64,000 nt of DNA from Lysobacter antibioticus. Its GTDB lineage: Bacteria > Pseudomonadota > Gammaproteobacteria > Xanthomonadales > Xanthomonadaceae. Below are positions 8,645-18,210 of the stretch, in pieces (the stretch's first letter is position 1; each line of letters starts with the position of its first letter). The DNA lies in contig NZ_CP013141.1 of the NCBI RefSeq assembly GCF_001442535.1, positions 4,189,769 to 4,253,768 of the forward strand. Direction: 5' to 3'. The position numbers and the translations under genes are program-made. The notes under the pieces were generated by a model. It had not been told where the DNA came from. It ran no database searches and saw only the letters and a program-made list of their open reading frames with translations.

Positions 8645-10564
8645 TCACCCCGCCGAACGCTGCGCCGCCTCGGCCCGCAACTGCTTCGCCCTCACCAATA
8701 CCGGCGGCGGGGTGATCTCCTCGGGAATGCGGAAGATCCCGATCCGACGCAGCCACAGACCGGGCCCACGCGCCGAGGTCAGCGCCACCACCGGGATCGA
8801 TACCACCAGGCCGATGATCACCGGCGACATCCACGCCGCCAGCGGCGGCGACACCACATAGGCCATCGCGCCGATCAGCAGGCCGAACAGGGTCAGGCCG
8901 CCGTAGCTGCGGATCAATCCCGACAGCGGCAGGCTGCCGTCGTCGCGACGCTGCGACTCCCAACCCGAGTCCTTGCCCGACAGCACCTCGGCGACGCCAC
9001 GCGACTGCACGTACATCGTGATCGGCGCCATCAACGCCGCCAGCAGGGTCTCCAGGATCATGCTGAAGAACGCGCGGATCGCACCACCGCAGCCGCGCCG
9101 GGTGTTGCCGTCGAGCAACATGGTGATGAAACCCATCACCTTCGGCGTCAGCAATACCGCCATGGTCGCCACGAACACCCACAGCGCGCGCTGAGGGTCC
9201 TGGTCGCGCCAGTAATCACTCGGCGAAAAGCCAGGCAGGCGCGCGCTTTCCCAATTGAAGAAACCGGCCTTGTCGAGCGGAATCGCCAGGCCGATCAGCA
9301 TCATCACCGCCCACATCGGCGCGGTGAAGTAATGGCCGATGCCCATCAGCAGGTGCATGCGGCTGATCCAGTGCAGGCCTTTCGCCGGCAGCACCGCGGT
9401 GTGCTGCAGATTGCCCTGGCACCAGCGGCGGTCGCGCACCAGCATGTCGGTCAGCGAGGGCGGACCTTCCTCGTAGCTGCCGACCAGGCCCGGCAGCATG
9501 TGCAAGGCCCAGCCGCCGCGGCGCATCAGGGCGGCCTCGACGAAATCGTGGCTCAACACGGTGCCGCCGAACGGCTTGCGGCCCCGCAGTTCCGGCAAGC
9601 CGGCGTGTTCGGCGAAGGCGCGGGTGCGGATGATGGCGTTATGGCCCCAGTAGTTGCTCTCGGCGCCATGCCACCAGGCGATGCCGTAGGCGATCACCGG
9701 GCCGTACACGCGGCCGGCGAACTGCTGCATGCGCGCGAACAAGGTCTGGCCGTTGACGATCATCGGCAGGGTCTGGATCAGCGCCACGTCGGGGTGGCGT
9801 TCCATCGCACTCGACAGTTTCACGATGACTTCGCCGGTCATCAGGCTGTCGGCGTCGAGGATCAGCATCTGCGGATAGGCGGCGCCGAAGCGGCGCACCC
9901 ATTCGGCGATGTTGCCGGCCTTGCGTTCGGCGTTGTTCTTGCGCCGGCGATAGAAAATGCGCTGCTGGCCGCCGGTTCGCTCGCGCAAGGAATGGAAGGC
10001 GCGGATCTCGGCCTGGCGGATCGGTTCCTTGGTGGTGTCGCTGAGGATGAAGAAATCGAAGCGATCGAGCTGGCCGGTGGCGGCGACCGATTCGTAGATC
10101 GCCTGCAGGCCGGCCATCAGCCGCTCGGGGTCTTCGTTATAGGTCGGTACCAGCAGGGCGGTGCGCTCGCCCAGCGCCGGCAGTTCGCCGCCCTGTTTCA
10201 GGCCCAGGCGCCAACGTCGCCGCGACAGGATCAGGGCGAACCCGGCCAGCGAGCTGGTGAAGGCCAGCGCGATCCAGGCAAACAAGGCCACGAACAGCAG
10301 CAACAGCACGCCTTCGAGCAGGTTCAGCCCGCCGACGTAGAGCACGCGCAGGATGTGGTAGGCCGCGACCAGAGTCAGCAGCGCTGCGCCGCCGATCACG
10401 TACAGGCGGCGCAGGGCCATGCCCTTCGGCTCGCTCGGCAAGGCGTTGCCGGAACGTTCGCCGCTGCTCAGCGATTGCACCGGCATCGCCAGGGGCGATT
10501 CCGGGGGCAGCGCTTCGAACGGCACGGAGAGGGATCGTTGCGGGGGAGCGACGGTTGAGTTCAT
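8645..10564 (-). CDS. opgH: Glucans biosynthesis glucosyltransferase H
   Basis: A 639-residue processive GT2 membrane glucosyltransferase that builds the linear beta-1,2 backbone of osmoregulated periplasmic glucans. Several transmembrane segments flank a cytoplasmic GT2 domain with VPTYNED, the DxD-type [12 protein letters not shown] and the RRW signature in [11 protein letters not shown]. The ATG at 10564 overlaps the stop of opgD by 4 nt (ATGA). The frame is open upstream through opgD, but the N-terminus MNSTVAPPQ and the overlap favour this start. It shares an operon with opgD and converges on ppx. Confidence 0.94.
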   Translation of the reverse strand: MNSTVAPPQRSLSVPFEALPPESPLAMPVQSLSSGERSGNALPSEPKGMALRRLYVIGGAALLTLVAAYHILRVLYVGGLNLLEGVLLLLFVALFAWIALAFTSSLAGFALILSRRRWRLGLKQGGELPALGERTALLVPTYNEDPERLMAGLQAIYESVAATGQLDRFDFFILSDTTKEPIRQAEIRAFHSLRERTGGQQRIFYRRRKNNAERKAGNIAEWVRRFGAAYPQMLILDADSLMTGEVIVKLSSAMERHPDVALIQTLPMIVNGQTLFARMQQFAGRVYGPVIAYGIAWWHGAESNYWGHNAIIRTRAFAEHAGLPELRGRKPFGGTVLSHDFVEAALMRRGGWALHMLPGLVGSYEEGPPSLTDMLVRDRRWCQGNLQHTAVLPAKGLHWISRMHLLMGIGHYFTAPMWAVMMLIGLAIPLDKAGFFNWESARLPGFSPSDYWRDQDPQRALWVFVATMAVLLTPKVMGFITMLLDGNTRRGCGGAIRAFFSMILETLLAALMAPITMYVQSRGVAEVLSGKDSGWESQRRDDGSLPLSGLIRSYGGLTLFGLLIGAMAYVVSPPLAAWMSPVIIGLVVSIPVVALTSARGPGLWLRRIGIFRIPEEITPPPVLVRAKQLRAEAAQRSAG

Positions 10565-12084
10565 GCAGTCCAACGATAAAGCCAGGTTTCGGAAAGGGGG
10601 CCGTCGCCGTCTTCGAGCACCGCACGCAACTCGACCGAGCGGGCAGTACCCGGTTCGAGTTCGAACGACATTCGCCAGCCGCCGGTGCCGGTGTTGGGAT
10701 GGGCGATCGCGTTGGCGATGCGCCCGGCCGAGGCCCAAACCACCGCGCGCGGCTTGGCGTCGGCGGCGAGCTGGCCCAGGCGCCCGCCGTCGAGATCGAT
10801 GACGATCCGCCGCGCCGCGCCGTTGCCGGCGCCGATGCGGGTACGGCTGACCGTCGCCTGCGCCGGCTTCCAGGCATGTTTCGCGCACCAGTGCAGGCGG
10901 TAGTCGTAGCGATGTTCGCGCCCGGCCGCGAGCGGCGCGCGCGGCCGCCAGAAGGCGACGATGTTGTCGTGGTACTCGTCGCCGGTCGGGATTTCGATCA
11001 GATGCACCGCACCCTCGCCCCAATCGCCGACGGGCTCGACCCACAGGCTCGGGCGGCGCTCGTAGTGCGCTTCGCTGTCGGCATAATCGGCGAAGCCGCG
11101 CTTGCGCTGCATCAGGCCGAACGCGCGCGGGCGGCGGTCCTGGAACGCGCTTTCCTGCAAGGTCTTGGGATTGCGCAGCGGGCGCCAGATCTGTTCGCCG
11201 GCGCCGTTGTGCAGGGCCAGGCCATCGGAGTCGTGCACCGCCGGGCGGAAGTCGTCGACGCCGACGCGATCGGTGGCATCGAAGTGATACATGCTGGTCA
11301 GCGGCGCGATGCCGACCCGATCGAGGGCGACGCGCGGGTACAGACGCAGTTGCGTGTCGAACACCGTCTCGGTGCCGGGCGTGATCGCGAAACGCATCGC
11401 CCCGGACACGCTCGGGCTGTCCATCAGCGCGTGCACGATGATCTGCTTGGCGCCCGCTGCCGGCTGTTCGATCCAGAAGCCGGTGAACACCGGAAACTCT
11501 TCGCTGTTGCCGGCGCCGGTGTTCAGCGCCAGGCCGCGCGCCGACAGACCGTACAGCAGGTCCTTGGCGACCGCTCGGAAATAGCTCACGCCGAGGAAGG
11601 CGCAAACCTCGTCGAAGTAATCGCCGCGGTTGATCGGCGCGTGCACGCGGAAGCCGGCGAAGCCCAGGTCGTCCTGGGTCGGCTTCGGCGCGCTGCCGAA
11701 GCCGAACATCTGCGGCCGATACACCACCGGCGTGGCCAGGCCGCCGTGCACCCGGTGAATGTCGACCCGATGCTTGAACAGGAACGCGCGATGGAAGAAC
11801 TGCAACTGGAACGGCAGGCCTTCGGCTTTCCACAAGGCCTGCTTGGGATCGAAACGGATATCGCGGTAGGTGTCGTACTTGATCCGTGCCAGCGCCTCGG
11901 GCAGGTCGGCATCGGCCGGCCGATAAGGCTTGGCCGCCAGCGCGCGCGCCAGGCCCGGCACCGTGGCGGCGTCGAAAGCCCGGCCGGGGCCGGCCGCAGC
12001 CATCGCCGCCCACGGCAGCCCGCCCCCGGCCAGGCCGGCCAGCGGCAGGGACAGCCCGGCCTTGATCAATTCGCGTCGGTGCAC
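10561..12084 (-). CDS. opgD: Glucan biosynthesis protein D, Tat-exported
   Basis: A 507-residue OpgD/OpgG-family periplasmic protein that acts on the structure of osmoregulated periplasmic glucans. The N-terminus has a twin-arginine signal (HRRELIK followed by a hydrophobic stretch ending in AMAAAG). I chose the GTG at 12084 because GAAGG stands 6 nt upstream and relatives begin with M-(Q/H)-RR. An ATG at 12150 would add 22 residues before the Tat motif. The stop overlaps the opgH start. Transcription probably starts in the 235-bp gap shared with the divergent glycosyltransferase. Confidence 0.9.
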   Translation of the reverse strand: MHRRELIKAGLSLPLAGLAGGGLPWAAMAAAGPGRAFDAATVPGLARALAAKPYRPADADLPEALARIKYDTYRDIRFDPKQALWKAEGLPFQLQFFHRAFLFKHRVDIHRVHGGLATPVVYRPQMFGFGSAPKPTQDDLGFAGFRVHAPINRGDYFDEVCAFLGVSYFRAVAKDLLYGLSARGLALNTGAGNSEEFPVFTGFWIEQPAAGAKQIIVHALMDSPSVSGAMRFAITPGTETVFDTQLRLYPRVALDRVGIAPLTSMYHFDATDRVGVDDFRPAVHDSDGLALHNGAGEQIWRPLRNPKTLQESAFQDRRPRAFGLMQRKRGFADYADSEAHYERRPSLWVEPVGDWGEGAVHLIEIPTGDEYHDNIVAFWRPRAPLAAGREHRYDYRLHWCAKHAWKPAQATVSRTRIGAGNGAARRIVIDLDGGRLGQLAADAKPRAVVWASAGRIANAIAHPNTGTGGWRMSFELEPGTARSVELRAVLEDGDGPLSETWLYRWTA

Positions 12085-12242
12085 ACGCCACCTTCGAAGG
12101 GGGATAAACCGGGCGATTGTAGGGATCGGGTTGTTAACACTCCGGAACATGGCCCTTGCATGACGGCATTGACTCGCGGGTTTTCAGCTCCGAACACACG
12201 CCAAAACGCCGATTGCGTCACATGAACGCGGCCGCTCCGACC

Positions 12243-12260
12243 ACGTCACCGCCCTGTCAT
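12243..12260 (+). promoter_or_regulatory. Possible Pho box ahead of the glycosyltransferase
   Basis: ACGTCAC-CGCC-CTGTCAT has the 7-4-7 spacing of a PhoB site. The second unit is a perfect consensus and the first is degenerate (4 of 7). It ends 59 bp before the ATG at 12320. A single site of this quality can occur by chance in GC-rich DNA. Confidence 0.35.
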
Positions 12261-12319
12261 CGCCCCGCCACGGCCGGGACATGGACCGCACCCAGGCTTG
12301 CCCAAACCGGGAGCCGCGC

Positions 12320-13504
12320 ATGCGCTACGCGATCGTCACCGAGACCTATCCGCCGGAAATCAACGGCGTCGCCCTGACCGTACAGGGTCTGGAGCAGGGT
12401 CTGCGTGCGCGCGGCCATGAGGTCGGCCTGGTGCGTCCGCGCCAGCACGGCGAAGCCCAGGACGGCGCCGCCCACGAGTTGCTGGTCAAGGGCCTGCCGC
12501 TGCCGCGCTACCCGGGCCTGCGCTTCGGCCTGCCCTGCGCCGGGCGCCTGACCCAGGCCTGGAGCGCCCATCGCCCCGATGCGGTCTACGTCGCCACCGA
12601 AGGCCCGCTCGGCTGGTCGGCGCTGCGCGCGGCCCGGCGCCTGCGCATCCCCGCGGCGACCGGTTTCCACACCCGCTTCGACGAGTACATGCGCGACTAC
12701 GGCGCGCCGTTCCTGGTCGGCACCGCCCTGCGCTGGATGCGCCGCTTCCACAACGGCGCCGACGCCACCCTCGTACCCACCCGCGAACTCGTCGAATTTC
12801 TGCGCGGCCAGGGCTTCGAGGACGTGGTACGGCTGCCGCGCGCGGTCGACACCGTGCTGTTCGACCCCTGCCGCCGCCGCGCCGAACTGCGCCGCGAATG
12901 GGGCCTGGACGAAAGCGGCCTGGCCGCGATCTACGTAGGCCGCATCGCTGCGGAGAAGAACCTCGAGCTGGCCGTACGCGCGTTCCGCTCGTTGCAGCAG
13001 ATGCGCCCGGAAGCGCGCTTCGTCTGGGTCGGCGACGGGCCGGCGCGCGAGAAGCTGCAGCGCGACAACCCGGATTTCATCTTCTGCGGACTCAAGCGCG
13101 GCGAGACCCTGGCCGAGCATTTCGCCAGCGGCGACCTGTTCCTGTTTCCGAGCCACAGCGAAACCTTCGGCAACGTCACCCTGGAAGCCATGGCCAGCGG
13201 CGTACCGACGGTCGCCTTCGACTACGGCGCCGCCCACGAACATCTGCGCGACGGCGTCCACGGCGCGGCCATCGCCGACGGCGACGACGCCGGCTTCGTC
13301 GCTGCGGCAGTACGCATCGGCAGCGAGGACGCCTTGCGCGCGGGAATGTCCCGCGCAGGCCGCGAAGCGATCAGCGGCCTGCGCCCGGAACAAGTCGCGG
13401 CCGATTTCGATGCCTTGCTGCACGGCCTGGCCGAACGCAACCCGCACAACCGCACGACCCGCCGCATCAACGACGAAAGCAAACCGACCCAGGAGGTCGT
13501 ATGA
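12320..13504 (+). CDS. GT4-family glycosyltransferase (possible glycolipid synthase)
   Basis: A 394-residue GT-B glycosyltransferase. The N-terminal domain opens with YAIVTETYPPEINGVALT, typical of GT4 enzymes that glycosylate diacylglycerol or phosphatidylinositol-like lipids. The C-terminal half has YVGRIAAEKNLEL and the E-x7-E-type segment SHSETFGNVTLEAMASG, which binds the nucleotide sugar. The ATG at 12320 begins exactly at the conserved N-terminus; an upstream ATG at 12281 adds unconserved residues. Its stop overlaps the PAP2 start (ATGA). With the candidate Pho box, a role in phosphate-sparing glycolipid synthesis is plausible but inferred. Confidence 0.85.
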   Translation: MRYAIVTETYPPEINGVALTVQGLEQGLRARGHEVGLVRPRQHGEAQDGAAHELLVKGLPLPRYPGLRFGLPCAGRLTQAWSAHRPDAVYVATEGPLGWSALRAARRLRIPAATGFHTRFDEYMRDYGAPFLVGTALRWMRRFHNGADATLVPTRELVEFLRGQGFEDVVRLPRAVDTVLFDPCRRRAELRREWGLDESGLAAIYVGRIAAEKNLELAVRAFRSLQQMRPEARFVWVGDGPAREKLQRDNPDFIFCGLKRGETLAEHFASGDLFLFPSHSETFGNVTLEAMASGVPTVAFDYGAAHEHLRDGVHGAAIADGDDAGFVAAAVRIGSEDALRAGMSRAGREAISGLRPEQVAADFDALLHGLAERNPHNRTTRRINDESKPTQEVV

Positions 13505-14052
13505 ACCGTCTGCCGTTGCGCAAACGTCTGATCGCCGGCGAGTCCGGCTGGTGCCTGCGCGCCAATCGCCTCGGCGAACGCAGCGGCTCGCGCGCCTATT
13601 TCGCCGCGGTCAGCCGCCTCGGCGACGGCGTGTTCTGGTACGCGCTGATGGCCGCGCTGATCCTGGCCGACGGCTACGACGGCCTGCGCGCCTCCGCGCA
13701 TCTGGCTGCGACCGGGGTGATCGCGCTGGCGCTGTACAAACTGCTCAAGCGCTGGACCCGGCGCCCGCGCCCGTTCGCCTCCGACCAGCGCATCCACGCC
13801 TGGGTCGCGCCGCTGGACGAGTTCAGTTTCCCGTCCGGCCACACCTTGCACGCGGTGGCCTTCAGCCTGGTGGCGATGGCGCACTACCCGATGCTGGCGT
13901 GGTTGCTGATCCCCTTCACCGCGAGCGTCGCCGCCTCGCGCGTGGTGCTGGGCTTGCATTACCCCAGCGACGTACTGGCCGCGACGGTGATCGGATCCAG
14001 CCTGGCCGGATTTTCGCTATGGCTGGTGCCTGGGGTTTCGCTGTTCGGTTGA
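13501..14052 (+). CDS. PAP2-family membrane phosphatase
   Basis: A 183-residue integral membrane phosphatase. All three PAP2 motifs are present: K80-x6-RP (KLLKRWTRRPRP), PSGH at 111-114 and SR-x5-H at 146-153 (SRVVLGLHYPSD). Family members dephosphorylate lipid phosphates such as phosphatidic acid or undecaprenyl diphosphate. Translational overlap with the preceding glycosyltransferase suggests a joint lipid pathway, for example supplying diacylglycerol acceptor. The exact substrate cannot be read from the sequence. Confidence 0.88.
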   Translation: MNRLPLRKRLIAGESGWCLRANRLGERSGSRAYFAAVSRLGDGVFWYALMAALILADGYDGLRASAHLAATGVIALALYKLLKRWTRRPRPFASDQRIHAWVAPLDEFSFPSGHTLHAVAFSLVAMAHYPMLAWLLIPFTASVAASRVVLGLHYPSDVLAATVIGSSLAGFSLWLVPGVSLFG

Positions 14053-14121
14053 TCGTTCGCGGCGACCGGCGGCTTTCGCGTCGCGGCTTGCGCCCTCCTA
14101 CCCCAGTGCTTCGGCTTCAGG

Positions 14122-14145
14122 GTAGGAGCGGCGCAAGCCGCGACC
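14122..14145 (+). repeat. Short REP-like palindrome
   Basis: GTAGGAGCGGC..GCCGCGACC unit. A diverged inverted copy (GCGTCGCGGC..CTCCTACCCC) sits 18 nt to its left at 14080-14104, giving a head-to-head REP doublet. Confidence 0.75.
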
Positions 14146-14190
14146 GCGTTGGTTCCGCGCCCGGCATCGGCCCGAACCGAGCGACAGGCA

Positions 14191-14219
14191 GCCGTTGCCG
14201 TTGCCGTTGCCGTTGCCGC
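14191..14219 (+). repeat. GTTGCC hexamer array (about 5 units)
   Basis: Five near-perfect units directly upstream of element B1. The same GTTGCC hexamer flanks the other type 2 element (C2) at 38150-38183, so hexamer identity may track element type. Confidence 0.8.
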
Positions 14220-14257
14220 ATTAGCTTGGCGCGGTAGCGAACTCGCGATGCGATCGT

Positions 14258-14442
14258 AGACCCGGAGGGCGGCGCACAGGACGTGCGCCGTTTTCCGATA
14301 AGACAGGGACGTCTTATCGGAAAATCTCGGCGCGAGCGGTGTACTCGCAGGGGAGCTTTGTCAAGGAAGGCCTTTTCTTTGGTTATCTTTCTTTTGGGCC
14401 AGCAAAAGAAAGTAACCCGGCCGCGTCAGCGGACGGAAGCTC
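14258..14442 (-). repeat. Composite hairpin element copy B1 (type 2)
   Basis: Diverged type 2 copy with the same hairpin order but different stems. It has GGCGCAC/GTGCGCC, then TTTTCCGATAAGAC paired perfectly with GTCTTATCGGAAAA, a CTTTCTTTTG/CAAAAGAAAG hairpin with loop GGCCAG, and a CCGTCCGC/GCGGCCGG hairpin. Against type 1 the substitutions preserve pairing. Confidence 0.85.
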
Positions 14443-14478
14443 TGCTCTTGCTTCAGGCTTTTCAAAGACCAAGATCAA

Positions 14479-14677
14479 ACGCCAAAAGCTTCCGCCACTA
14501 AAGCGGCGGGTTACTTTCTTTTGTCATAAGCAACAAAAGAAAGGTAACCAAAGAAAAATGCTTTTCTTTGAATCACAGGCCCGCACGAGCGGTGCCTCCG
14601 CGGGGCTTTTTCATACGGGACATCCTTGTCCCGATGAAAAACGGCGCGCATCCCTGCGCGCCGCCCTCCGGGTCTTC
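14479..14677 (+). repeat. Composite hairpin element copy B2 (type 1)
   Basis: Nearly identical to A1 through the AT-rich hairpin, but with GGCGCGCA/TGCGCGCC as the terminal stem. It is followed by GACGCACAGC, the usual right-hand flank. Confidence 0.85.
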
Positions 14678-14770
14678 CATTGCCTTCGCAAGTTCGACAC
14701 GACGCACAGCAAAACCCGAAATACAAAAGCAAAAGCAAGGCCAGAGCAAAACTGGTCTAACGAACCCCAC

Positions 14771-15658
14771 CTACCTTTCCCACCCCTCCACTCGCGCCCG
14801 CGCAATCGCCGGCGCGCCCTGCCCCGTCCAATCGCGATCGTTCGCCACCTGCGCCCGTGCGCGGCTCGCTTCGAGCGCGGCGAAATCCAGGTCGGCATAG
14901 GCCCAGCGCTGGCCCGCACGGGTCTGCGCCAGGACGCCATCGGCCGGCAGGCCCACGTCCATCGGCGCATAGATCGCCGCCTCGCCCGTGTTCGTGTCCA
15001 GGGCCGGGCTCCATAAGGCTTCGCCGGCCGTTACCGCTTGCGCGACGAAGCTGCGGTTCTCCAGGGCACGCGCCAGGCAGCCCACCCGCACACGGGTCGC
15101 ACCGGCTTCGGTGTCGGTGCAACTCGGCGCCAACAACAGGCGTGCGCCGGCTTCGCATTGCGCGCGCACCGGCAGCGGAAACTCGATGTCGTAGCAGACC
15201 GCGATGCCGGCGCGCTGCATGCCGATCTCGAAGGTCTTGAGCGCATCGCCGGCTTCGATCACACCGGCCTGTTTCTCGAAGCCGGTCAGTTGCAGTTTGT
15301 CCTGCCATAAGCGCCCACCGTCGGGGGCGAAGGCGTCGCTGCGGTTGCGATACCGCCCCTGCCCCAGATCGAGCAGGAAGCTGCCGGCGATCACGTGCAG
15401 GCGCAGTTCGCGCGCGAGCAGGCCGAACAGGTCCAGCCAGGCCCGGCGATAGGCCTGGATCGCGACCAGAGAGGCATGCAGGTCGCCCTGGGTCGCCGCG
15501 CCGAAGCTCGCGCCGAGCTCCAGCGCCAGGTACTCCGGCAGCACCGCCACCTCGGCGCCGCTGGCGCGCGCTTCGCTGAGCCACTGGGCCTGCTTGTCGG
15601 CGAACTCGGCGAAGCTGCGCGGCGCGCCGATCGTGTATTTCGCGACCGCCACCCTCAT
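14771..15658 (-). CDS. Carbon-nitrogen hydrolase (nitrilase superfamily)
   Basis: A 295-residue nitrilase-superfamily amidohydrolase. The Glu-Lys-Cys triad is visible as E42 (PEYLALE), K121 (WQDKLQL) and C155 (AVCYDIEFP). The ATG at 15658 overlaps the stop of the upstream GNAT gene by 4 nt, and the protein begins at the normal family N-terminus (MRVAVAKY). No signal peptide, so it is cytoplasmic. Single-chain proteins that fuse a GNAT to a nitrilase domain are known in other bacteria, so this pair may be a split version. Substrate unknown. Confidence 0.9.
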   Translation of the reverse strand: MRVAVAKYTIGAPRSFAEFADKQAQWLSEARASGAEVAVLPEYLALELGASFGAATQGDLHASLVAIQAYRRAWLDLFGLLARELRLHVIAGSFLLDLGQGRYRNRSDAFAPDGGRLWQDKLQLTGFEKQAGVIEAGDALKTFEIGMQRAGIAVCYDIEFPLPVRAQCEAGARLLLAPSCTDTEAGATRVRVGCLARALENRSFVAQAVTAGEALWSPALDTNTGEAAIYAPMDVGLPADGVLAQTRAGQRWAYADLDFAALEASRARAQVANDRDWTGQGAPAIARARVEGWER

Positions 15659-16263
15659 TGCACGCGTTCCAGGGGGCGCAGCCAGAAGCTCAAGGTATGC
15701 GGGCATTCGCCGCGCCCGAGCTCCCGCCATGGCAGCGAGACCTGCAGCTCCGGGCGATGGACGTAGCCGCGTTTTCTCCAGAATTCCTCGTTACCGCGAT
15801 GGAACGCCGGCTTGCGGCCGTCGGTGGCGTTGCGTTCGACCGCGCAGAACGCGGTCCAGCGGAATCCATCGAGCCCGCGCGCGTGCGCTTGGCGTTCGTC
15901 GAAGAAACGATGGCCGATGCCGCGCCCGCGGTACTCGGGCAGCAACACCGATTCGCCGCAGTAGAACACCTGCTCGACATCGATCGGACCGCCTTCGAAA
16001 GCGACGCGCAGCTCGGCGGTTTCGTCGGCCATCGGCAAGCCGGTCGAAGCGCCGACGATGCGACCGCCGTCGAAAGCCAGCACCGCGATGCTGCGCCAGG
16101 ATTCGCGATAGGTCCGCAGGTAGTTCGCCTCGTAGGCGACATCGCCGTCGTAAAGATACGGCCAATCGCGGAACACCTGCATACGCAGGGCGGCGATGGC
16201 CCCCAGATAAGGCGTGATCTCGGCACCGCTGTAGGTGTGGATCTCGGGCATGGGAGTCTTCAT
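15655..16263 (-). CDS. GNAT acetyltransferase coupled to nitrilase
   Basis: A 202-residue GNAT-fold protein. The acetyl-CoA loop is LPEYRGRGIGHRFF and a C-terminal RKRGYVHRPELQ segment closes the fold. It lies first in a two-gene unit with the nitrilase (ATGA overlap). The start at 16263 is the longest; an in-frame ATG at 16251 is an alternative. Target unknown. Confidence 0.85.
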   Translation of the reverse strand: MKTPMPEIHTYSGAEITPYLGAIAALRMQVFRDWPYLYDGDVAYEANYLRTYRESWRSIAVLAFDGGRIVGASTGLPMADETAELRVAFEGGPIDVEQVFYCGESVLLPEYRGRGIGHRFFDERQAHARGLDGFRWTAFCAVERNATDGRKPAFHRGNEEFWRKRGYVHRPELQVSLPWRELGRGECPHTLSFWLRPLERVQ

Positions 16264-16619
16264 GTGAGCATCTTAGTCAACGCGTGAACGGGCCGGCAGT
16301 GGCCGGGCCCTGGAGCGTCGATCCGTCGACGCGAACGGTTCCTGCGACTCCTCGGTCCCTCATCCCCGCGAACGTGAAGATCCAGAGACTTCAGCGCCAT
16401 GTCGCTGTGAAGCCCTGGGTTCCCGCCTTCGCGGGAACGACGGTAGGAAGCAGCGCTACGACTCTTGAATCGTCAGCCCTGCAAAAGCGGGGATCCAGAG
16501 TCTCGACGCAAGCGTCCGTATTCCCTGTGCGATCGCAGTGTGCGCCAACCAAGGTTATCCCGATGGTAAAACGGCGCGGCGGCGGGCCTCCCTGCCCGTC
16601 GCCGCGCCGCATCGCTCGC
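16264..16619. other. Non-coding gap with repeat hairpins
   Basis: This 356-bp gap lies between the end of creD and the start of the GNAT gene (both minus strand). It contains a perfect hairpin, GTTCCCGC-CTTC-GCGGGAAC (16419-16438), and a second repeat-like fragment with AAAGCGGGGATCCAG near 16485-16500. Both belong to a repeat type widespread in proteobacterial intergenic DNA. No gene is visible. Confidence 0.6.
16419..16438. repeat. Intergenic GTTCCCGC palindrome
   Basis: Eight-bp perfect stem with a CTTC loop. The family (CCCGCG..GCGGG with GGATCC-like flanks) is common in xanthomonads. A related sequence appears to be embedded in rlmKL. Confidence 0.65.
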
Positions 16620-18089
16620 TTACTCGCCGCGGTGAGGCGGCAGGTCCGGCGGGTTGCCCGCGGCCTGGGCCACCGGGGTACGCAGGGCTTCGGCCTTCGG
16701 CGGATCCGGCACGCGCTTGGGCGCCGAACCGCCGAGTTGGTACCAGTCGACCTTGCGCGTCACCATCATCAACACCGCCAGGATCAGGAACAGCAGGCCG
16801 GCGCCGAGCACCAAGGCGTTGTCTTCCGAGATCAGCAGGCCGTACAGCGCGCCGTAGAGCGTGGTCAACATGGCACCGAACCCCAGGGCGCGAACCAGAC
16901 TGCGCAAGACTGCGCTCAGATAGAACACCAGCAGGCCGATGCAGGCCACGCTCGCGGCCAGATAGGCCAGGCCGAAGGCGAAGTGTTCGCTCAGGCTGAC
17001 CAGCAGCAGGAAGAAGATCGCCAGGGCCAGGCCGACCAGGCCGTACTGGATCGGGTGGATGCGCAACTGCTTCATCAACTCGAACATGAAGAAACCGACG
17101 AAGGTCAGCAGCACGAACAACAGGCCGTACTTGGTCGCGCGATCGGCCTGCGAGTAGACGTTGACCGGATCCTTCAAGGTCACCTGCACCGCGTTGATGT
17201 CGCCGCCGGGCTCGTTGCCGATTTCGTCGTCGCCGGCCACCACCACCGTCGGCAGGATCGAACCGGCCAGGTACTGGCGCTGGGCATTGGTCGCCACCGA
17301 CGAGACCTGCCATTCGGCGCGGAAGCCCTGGTCGCCGATGTCGTCCGAATGCGGCGGGAAGCTGCCGCCGTAGTTCGGATGCGGCCAGGTGGAGCTGAGG
17401 GCGAAGCGGTTGTTCTTGCCCAACGGCACCAGCGCCAGCGATTCGGTGCCGCCCAGGGCGAAGTCGAGATCGGTCTGCAAGCGCAACGAGCTGCCCGGCG
17501 CCGGCACCGCCAGGCGCGCATGGATGCCGCCGCCGTCGCGGGCGCCGAGGCCGTCCTCGATGGTGGTCTCGGCACCGTCCAGGCGCAGTTTCGGATTGCG
17601 CAGGCCGCGCACGTCGGCGAAGGCGTAGCTCAGCCAGGGACGGCCGATCACCCGGCGACGACCGGATTCGACCTGGTCCGCGCTCAGCACCGGGTCGGCC
17701 GGAATGGTCGCGGCGAAGTCGGCCTTGGCCTTGCCCTTCCATTCGTAGACACGAACCTGGTGCAGGCCGAGCTTACGCACCTTCGGGACGATCTCGCCTT
17801 CGACGTCGAGCTTGTTCGGGAAGAAGGTCCAGCGACCTTGCTCGCGGCGCTGGACGCGCTTGACCGTGCCGTCGAGGTCTTTCTCCGTCTCGACCCAGGA
17901 ATCTTCGTACGGCACCACCAGGGCCGGCCCCGAGAACGCCTGCGCGCCGGCATAGCTGCGCGCGATGCGGGCCACCGCCTGGGCGCGGTAAGTCTGTCTC
18001 TCATCGATGACGCCGCCGATCATCAGCAGCGGAATCAGTATCGCCAGGGTCATCCCCAGCACCATCAGCATCTTCAACCACACACGCAT
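16620..18089 (-). CDS. creD: Inner-membrane protein CreD
   Basis: A 489-residue CreD. It has one N-terminal membrane segment (after MRVWLKML), a long periplasmic domain with ERQTYRAQAV and GPALVVPY signatures, and about five C-terminal transmembrane helices starting near residue 300. CreD is the major effector of the CreBC system and is linked to envelope integrity and beta-lactam tolerance. The ATG at 18089 is chosen over 18167 because the family begins with the hydrophobic segment. It lies 121 bp after creC, with a CreB-type site in that gap. Confidence 0.93.
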   Translation of the reverse strand: MRVWLKMLMVLGMTLAILIPLLMIGGVIDERQTYRAQAVARIARSYAGAQAFSGPALVVPYEDSWVETEKDLDGTVKRVQRREQGRWTFFPNKLDVEGEIVPKVRKLGLHQVRVYEWKGKAKADFAATIPADPVLSADQVESGRRRVIGRPWLSYAFADVRGLRNPKLRLDGAETTIEDGLGARDGGGIHARLAVPAPGSSLRLQTDLDFALGGTESLALVPLGKNNRFALSSTWPHPNYGGSFPPHSDDIGDQGFRAEWQVSSVATNAQRQYLAGSILPTVVVAGDDEIGNEPGGDINAVQVTLKDPVNVYSQADRATKYGLLFVLLTFVGFFMFELMKQLRIHPIQYGLVGLALAIFFLLLVSLSEHFAFGLAYLAASVACIGLLVFYLSAVLRSLVRALGFGAMLTTLYGALYGLLISEDNALVLGAGLLFLILAVLMMVTRKVDWYQLGGSAPKRVPDPPKAEALRTPVAQAAGNPPDLPPHRGE

Positions 18090-18169
18090 GTCGTACTCCC
18101 TGTCCGCGACGTTGGACGGCAGGTTGCGCCGCCTGTGCGGGGGCGCGATGGCGTATGCGTGTGGCATCG

Positions 18170-18185
18170 GTGAAGCAATGGTGAA
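18170..18185 (-). promoter_or_regulatory. CreB binding site (cre tag) ahead of creD
   Basis: On the minus strand the sequence is TTCAC-CATTGC-TTCAC, an exact match to the TTCAC-N6-TTCAC site recognised by CreB and by its Aeromonas homologue BlrA. It ends 80 bp upstream of the creD ATG, inside the creC-creD gap. I found no second exact copy in the window. Confidence 0.85.
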
Positions 18186-18210
18186 GCGCGGTTCCGGCGC
18201 CGCAGCGGAC

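Larger units (their letters stand above)
14053..14770. other. Repeat locus B between convergent PAP2 and nitrilase genes
   Basis: A 718-bp stretch without a credible gene. It contains an inverted short palindrome (14080-14104), a forward one (14122-14145), a GTTGCC hexamer array, composite element B1 (type 2, minus) and composite element B2 (type 1, plus). Here the GGAAGCT ends of the two elements face each other, the opposite arrangement to loci A and C. After B2 a degenerate AAAAGC tract leads into the nitrilase stop. Confidence 0.85.

Noticed and set aside
8645..12091. Single 1148-codon frame covering opgD and opgH
   Set aside because: The part upstream of 10564 is out of frame with the real opgD and only lacks stops. 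OpgD and OpgH are separate proteins with a 4-nt overlap.
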